64,000 nucleotides of DNA, taken from Flavobacterium aquariorum (lineage in GTDB: Bacteria > Bacteroidota > Bacteroidia > Flavobacteriales > Flavobacteriaceae). The stretch's first letter is position 1, and every line of letters starts with the position of its first letter. Positions 61,133-64,000 of the stretch are shown in pieces. The DNA lies in the NCBI RefSeq assembly GCF_003254745.1, contig NZ_QKXH01000009.1, positions 62,001-126,000 of the forward strand. The letters are read 5' to 3'. A model generated the notes under the pieces. It did not search any database, was not told where the DNA came from, and worked only from the letters and a program-made list of their open reading frames with translations. A program made the translations under genes and the position numbers.

Positions 61133-61495
61133 TTATTTATTCAATGAAAGAATATATTTAGCAATTTTTTTAGCGTCGTCTTTTTTTAATGCAGTATGAG
61201 CAGCCATAGGTATAGCGCCCCAAACTCCAGAACCACCTTTGATAATTTTATCGGCTAAATAATTGATGTTTTTATCATTCATTGGGTATTTTTTGGAAAT
61301 ATCCAAAAAAGAGGGGCCAATTACTTTTTTGTCTATTTTGTGACAGGTAGCACAATCTAGCTTCTTCATTATTGCCTCTCCTTCGGAAGGTTGCGCCTGG
61401 TCTTTACCACCATATTTCGTTGGAATTGATTCATATTCAGAAAAAGAACTTAAACCTCCCAAAGCAATTATTGCTACTAAAATTTTAATTTTCAT
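61133..61495 (-). CDS. c-type cytochrome, exported
   Basis: 120 aa. Start ATG at 61495 opens the signal peptide MKIKILVAIIALGGLSSFS. The single haem site is CATCH in MKKLDCATCHKIDKK, with the axial Met in WGAIPMAAH. Periplasmic small cytochrome c, class I. In glycoside 3-dehydrogenase systems a small cytochrome takes the electrons from the FAD dehydrogenase; the GMC protein at 63750 is the likely donor. Confidence 0.9.
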   Translation of the reverse strand: MKIKILVAIIALGGLSSFSEYESIPTKYGGKDQAQPSEGEAIMKKLDCATCHKIDKKVIGPSFLDISKKYPMNDKNINYLADKIIKGGSGVWGAIPMAAHTALKKDDAKKIAKYILSLNK

Positions 61496-61514
61496 ATTGT
61501 AATAATTAAACAAT

Positions 61515-62567
61515 TTATATCCCTAAATTTTTTCTATTAAGCTGTGTGTTGGTTTCGACCGCTGCAAAATCATCAAAAGCTTTATCAGTCACTTTGATAA
61601 TGTGTTTTTTTATAAATTCGGCTCCCTCACGCGCTCCATCTTCTTGATTTTTCAAACAGCATTCCCATTCCATCACTGCCCAACCTTTATAATCATATTG
61701 TGCTAATTTGCTGAAAATGGTTTTAAAATCAATTTGACCATCACCAGGGGAGCGATAACGTCCTGCACGATTTACCCAACTTTGATAGCCTCCAAAAGTC
61801 CCTTGTTTTCCAGTCGGGTTAAACTCAGCATCTTTCACGTGAAAAGCTTTTATACGTTCATGATAAAAATCGATATATTGAATGTAATCCAATTGTTGAA
61901 GAACAAAATGTGAAGGATCATATAATATACAAGCGCGTTGATGATTATTTACCGCTTTGAGAAACATTTCGTAAGTTTCACCATCAAATAAATCTTCACC
62001 TGGATGGATTTCGTAGCAAACATCCACACCATTTTTATCAAATTCATTTAGGATTGGCAACCAGCGATTAGCCAATTCTTTGAATCCATCTTCAATTAAA
62101 CCAGGTGGGCGTTGAGGCCAAGGATGAAAATATTGCCACAATAACGAACCACTGAAAGTAGCATGCGCATTAAGACCTAAATTTTGAGAAGCTTTTGCTG
62201 CATAATGCAATTGTTGCACCGCCCATTCTTGTCTTGCTTTTGGATTTCCTCGCAAAGCCTGTGGAGCAAATCCATCAAAAAAATCATCATAGGCGGGATG
62301 AACGGCAACCAATTGACCTTGCAAATGAGTTGAAAGTTCAGATATTTTTAATCCATAGGAACCAACAATCCCTGTAAGTTCATCAGCATAAGTTTTGCTT
62401 TCAGCCGCTTTTTTCAAATCAATAAAACGAGAATCAAGAGTTGGTATTTGAATCCCTTTAAAATTCAGATTGGCTGCCCATTGGCAAATTCCTTCCAAAG
62501 AATTAAAAGGAGCTTCATCAGATATAAATTGCGCTAAAAAAACCGCAGGTCCTTGCATTGTGGTCAT
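61515..62567 (-). CDS. Sugar phosphate isomerase/epimerase (TIM barrel), cytoplasmic
   Basis: 350 aa AP-endonuclease-2-type barrel without signal peptide. GPAVFLAQFISDEAPFNSLEGICQWAANLNFKGIQIPTLDS, VDVCYEIHPGEDLFDGETYEMFLKAV (metal ligand Glu), CILYDPSHFVLQQLDYIQYIDFYHERIKAFHVKDAEF (Asp, His), and WAVMEWECCLKN (Glu). Longer than the other two barrels in the operon by about 60 residues, with an inserted segment LQGQLVAVHPAYDDFFDGFAPQALRGNPKARQ. Probable isomerase of a cleaved keto sugar. Confidence 0.9.
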   Translation of the reverse strand: MTTMQGPAVFLAQFISDEAPFNSLEGICQWAANLNFKGIQIPTLDSRFIDLKKAAESKTYADELTGIVGSYGLKISELSTHLQGQLVAVHPAYDDFFDGFAPQALRGNPKARQEWAVQQLHYAAKASQNLGLNAHATFSGSLLWQYFHPWPQRPPGLIEDGFKELANRWLPILNEFDKNGVDVCYEIHPGEDLFDGETYEMFLKAVNNHQRACILYDPSHFVLQQLDYIQYIDFYHERIKAFHVKDAEFNPTGKQGTFGGYQSWVNRAGRYRSPGDGQIDFKTIFSKLAQYDYKGWAVMEWECCLKNQEDGAREGAEFIKKHIIKVTDKAFDDFAAVETNTQLNRKNLGI

Positions 62568-62577
62568 TTGATTCGAT

Positions 62578-63732
62578 TTAAATTTTAAATTCAGTCCATT
62601 TTTGAGTTGATTTTCCCGAAGCGATTACATTTTCTATAAAAGCCATTCCTCGAACACCGTCTTTTGCTGTCGGAAAATCAAGCATACTTGCTGTTGGTTC
62701 TTTGCCTTCTAATTTAGACTGTAAAGTCAACGCAAAGTTTTTGTATAAATTCCCAAACGCTTCCAAATATCCTTCTGGATGTCCACTTGGAATTCGAGTA
62801 TTAAAAGCAGCTATCTGTGATAAATATCCGTTTCCGGTACGATACAATTGAGTAGGGGAGTCTAGCCATTTTACAGTCAAAGTGTTTGGTTCCATTTGAT
62901 GCCATTCTAAGCCTCCCTTTTCACCATACACTTTAATTTTCAAACTATTTTCTTCACCAGCCGCAATTTGACTGGCAACCAAAATTCCATTGGCTCCATT
63001 GTCAAATTTAAGCAATACGTTTCCGTCATCATCCAATCTTCTGTTGGCAACGACAGTATTAATATCAGCACAAAGTTGTGTGATTTTTAATCCTGAAATG
63101 TATTCTGCTAAATGTGCCGCATGAGTTCCAATGTCTCCCATACAACCACTAATTCCACTTTTTGATGGATCTGTTCTCCAAACCGCTTGTTTGTTTCCAC
63201 CAGTTTCAAATTGAGTACTCAACCAGCCTTGAGGATATTCTACTATAATTTTTCGAATGGCCCCAAAATCATTATCAGCTACCATACTACGAGCTTGTTT
63301 TACCATCGGATATCCAGCGTAAGTATGTGTCAAGCATAAATAAAGCCCCGTTTCTTTAACTTTTTGTTCTAATAATTTAGCTTCCGCCAAAGTCAAAGTC
63401 ATTGGCTTGTCCAAAACAACATGAAAACCATTTTCCAATGCTAACATAGCAGGAGCAAAGTGGGCATGATTTGGAGTAACTATCGAAACAAAATCCATTC
63501 TCTCATTTGGAGGTAATTTTACTTCTGTTTCAATCATTTGAACATAAGATTCATAACATTTATCTTCTGCCAAACCTAATTCTTTACCAGATTCAAGAGA
63601 TAACTCAGGATTGGAACTAAATGCTCCACAATGCAATTCGATTAAACCATCCATGTTGGCGGCAATGCGGTGAACTGCTCCGATAAAAGCATTTTTGCCA
63701 CCGCCAATCATTCCCATTTTTAATTTTCTCAT
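62578..63732 (-). CDS. Gfo/Idh/MocA family oxidoreductase, cytoplasmic
   Basis: 384 aa without signal peptide. NAD motif LKMGMIGGGKNAFIGAVHRIAA, EKP-like motif HVVLDKPMTLTLAEAKLLEQ, FVSIVTPNHAHFAPAMLAL, and the second domain ISGCMGDIGTHAAHLAEYISGLKITQLCAD, all characteristic of the family (glucose-6-P dehydrogenase/inositol dehydrogenase type). Probably reduces or oxidises the keto-sugar inside the cell. 11 bases upstream of the TIM-barrel gene. Confidence 0.92.
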   Translation of the reverse strand: MRKLKMGMIGGGKNAFIGAVHRIAANMDGLIELHCGAFSSNPELSLESGKELGLAEDKCYESYVQMIETEVKLPPNERMDFVSIVTPNHAHFAPAMLALENGFHVVLDKPMTLTLAEAKLLEQKVKETGLYLCLTHTYAGYPMVKQARSMVADNDFGAIRKIIVEYPQGWLSTQFETGGNKQAVWRTDPSKSGISGCMGDIGTHAAHLAEYISGLKITQLCADINTVVANRRLDDDGNVLLKFDNGANGILVASQIAAGEENSLKIKVYGEKGGLEWHQMEPNTLTVKWLDSPTQLYRTGNGYLSQIAAFNTRIPSGHPEGYLEAFGNLYKNFALTLQSKLEGKEPTASMLDFPTAKDGVRGMAFIENVIASGKSTQKWTEFKI

Positions 63733-63749
63733 AATTGAATAATCCTAAT

Positions 63750-64000
63750 CTAGATATTTTTTTTCTTTAATTCTTTTACAGCATAATCACAAGCTCTGGC
63801 AGTCAGAGCCATGAATGTTAATGACGGATTTTGACAAGCAATAGAAGGCATACAAGAACCATCGGTAACAAATACATTACTCACTTCGTGCATTTGATTC
63901 CATTTGTTTAATACTGATTCTTTAGGATCATTCCCCATACGGGCAGTCCCCATTTCGTGAATAGCCATTCCAGGAAAACAACCATTATCATAGGTTTTTA
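63750..64000 (-). CDS. GMC family oxidoreductase, C-terminal part (cut by window edge)
   Basis: FAD-dependent dehydrogenase. 83 residues are visible: [65 protein letters not shown], with the catalytic His and the typical HEMGTARMG and C-terminal [12 protein letters not shown]. The frame is open to base 64000 and the residues before ([10 protein letters not shown]) continue the family sequence, so the rest lies outside. Type resembles glucoside 3-dehydrogenase large subunits. First visible gene of the leftward operon. Confidence 0.9.
   Translation of the reverse strand, partial: KTYDNGCFPGMAIHEMGTARMGNDPKESVLNKWNQMHEVSNVFVTDGSCMPSIACQNPSLTFMALTARACDYAVKELKKKNI

Overview
The window is chromosomal DNA from a member of the Bacteroidota, almost certainly Flavobacterium or a close relative. 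The evidence is the low GC content, repeated -7 boxes of the form TAnnTTTG typical of the Bacteroidota sigma factor, typical flavobacterial proteins (a fused branched-chain 2-oxoacid dehydrogenase E1, an Smr-less MutS2, a 58-aa CAL67264-type membrane protein, many SusD-era style lipoproteins and Sec/Tat-exported enzymes) and intergenic repeats of flavobacterial style. I see no rRNA, tRNA, CRISPR array, transposase or phage gene. The ends are cut inside an RND efflux permease (left) and a GMC oxidoreductase (right).

Layout. 1-1870: tail of an RND efflux operon read leftwards, with a 28-bp operator-like palindrome upstream. 2400-12000: housekeeping and peptidase genes (recG, aminopeptidase P, an M1 aminopeptidase, a PP-loop ATPase, a patatin). 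12000-18000: small and accessory genes, including a tail-anchored protein behind a sigma-54-type promoter and a GH16-like protein whose catalytic aspartate is replaced by cysteine. 18400-35000: DNA and RNA maintenance (PcrA/UvrD helicase, threonylcarbamoyl-AMP synthase, HolA, EttA, MutS2, Ung) with a pullulanase, an OmpA lipoprotein and a glycosyltransferase. 35000-45600: transglutaminase-like protein, nucleoside phosphorylase, SUI1 factor, Fe(II)/2-oxoglutarate oxygenase, fused 2-oxoacid dehydrogenase E1, AspT-type transporter and PEP carboxykinase.

45800-54000 is a complete histidine operon, hisG-D-C-B-(NTF2-like)-H-A-(NIPSNAP)-F-IE. It is preceded by a 19-codon leader ORF with five His codons in six, a terminator hairpin and a competing antiterminator pairing: a textbook attenuator that normal annotation would miss. 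Two small non-his genes are embedded in the operon.

55800-64000 is a leftward operon of sugar-derivative catabolism: GMC dehydrogenase, two Gfo/Idh oxidoreductases, three xylose-isomerase-like TIM barrels, a c-type cytochrome, a DUF1080 (3-keto-glycoside hydrolase/lyase family) protein and an MFS permease. Several members carry Sec or Tat-like signals, so part of the pathway (oxidation at C3 followed by cleavage of the keto-glycoside) is probably outside the cytoplasm.

The most interesting non-coding content: (i) three ~112-bp copies (13454, 18174, 34936) of a branched RNA-like element whose helices are kept by compensatory changes; (ii) the his attenuator; (iii) about a dozen intergenic quasi-palindromes built from 7-8-nt words such as CTAAGAT; (iv) a sigma-54 promoter with an upstream palindrome; (v) a decayed second copy of the 3' end of the threonylcarbamoyl-AMP synthase gene.
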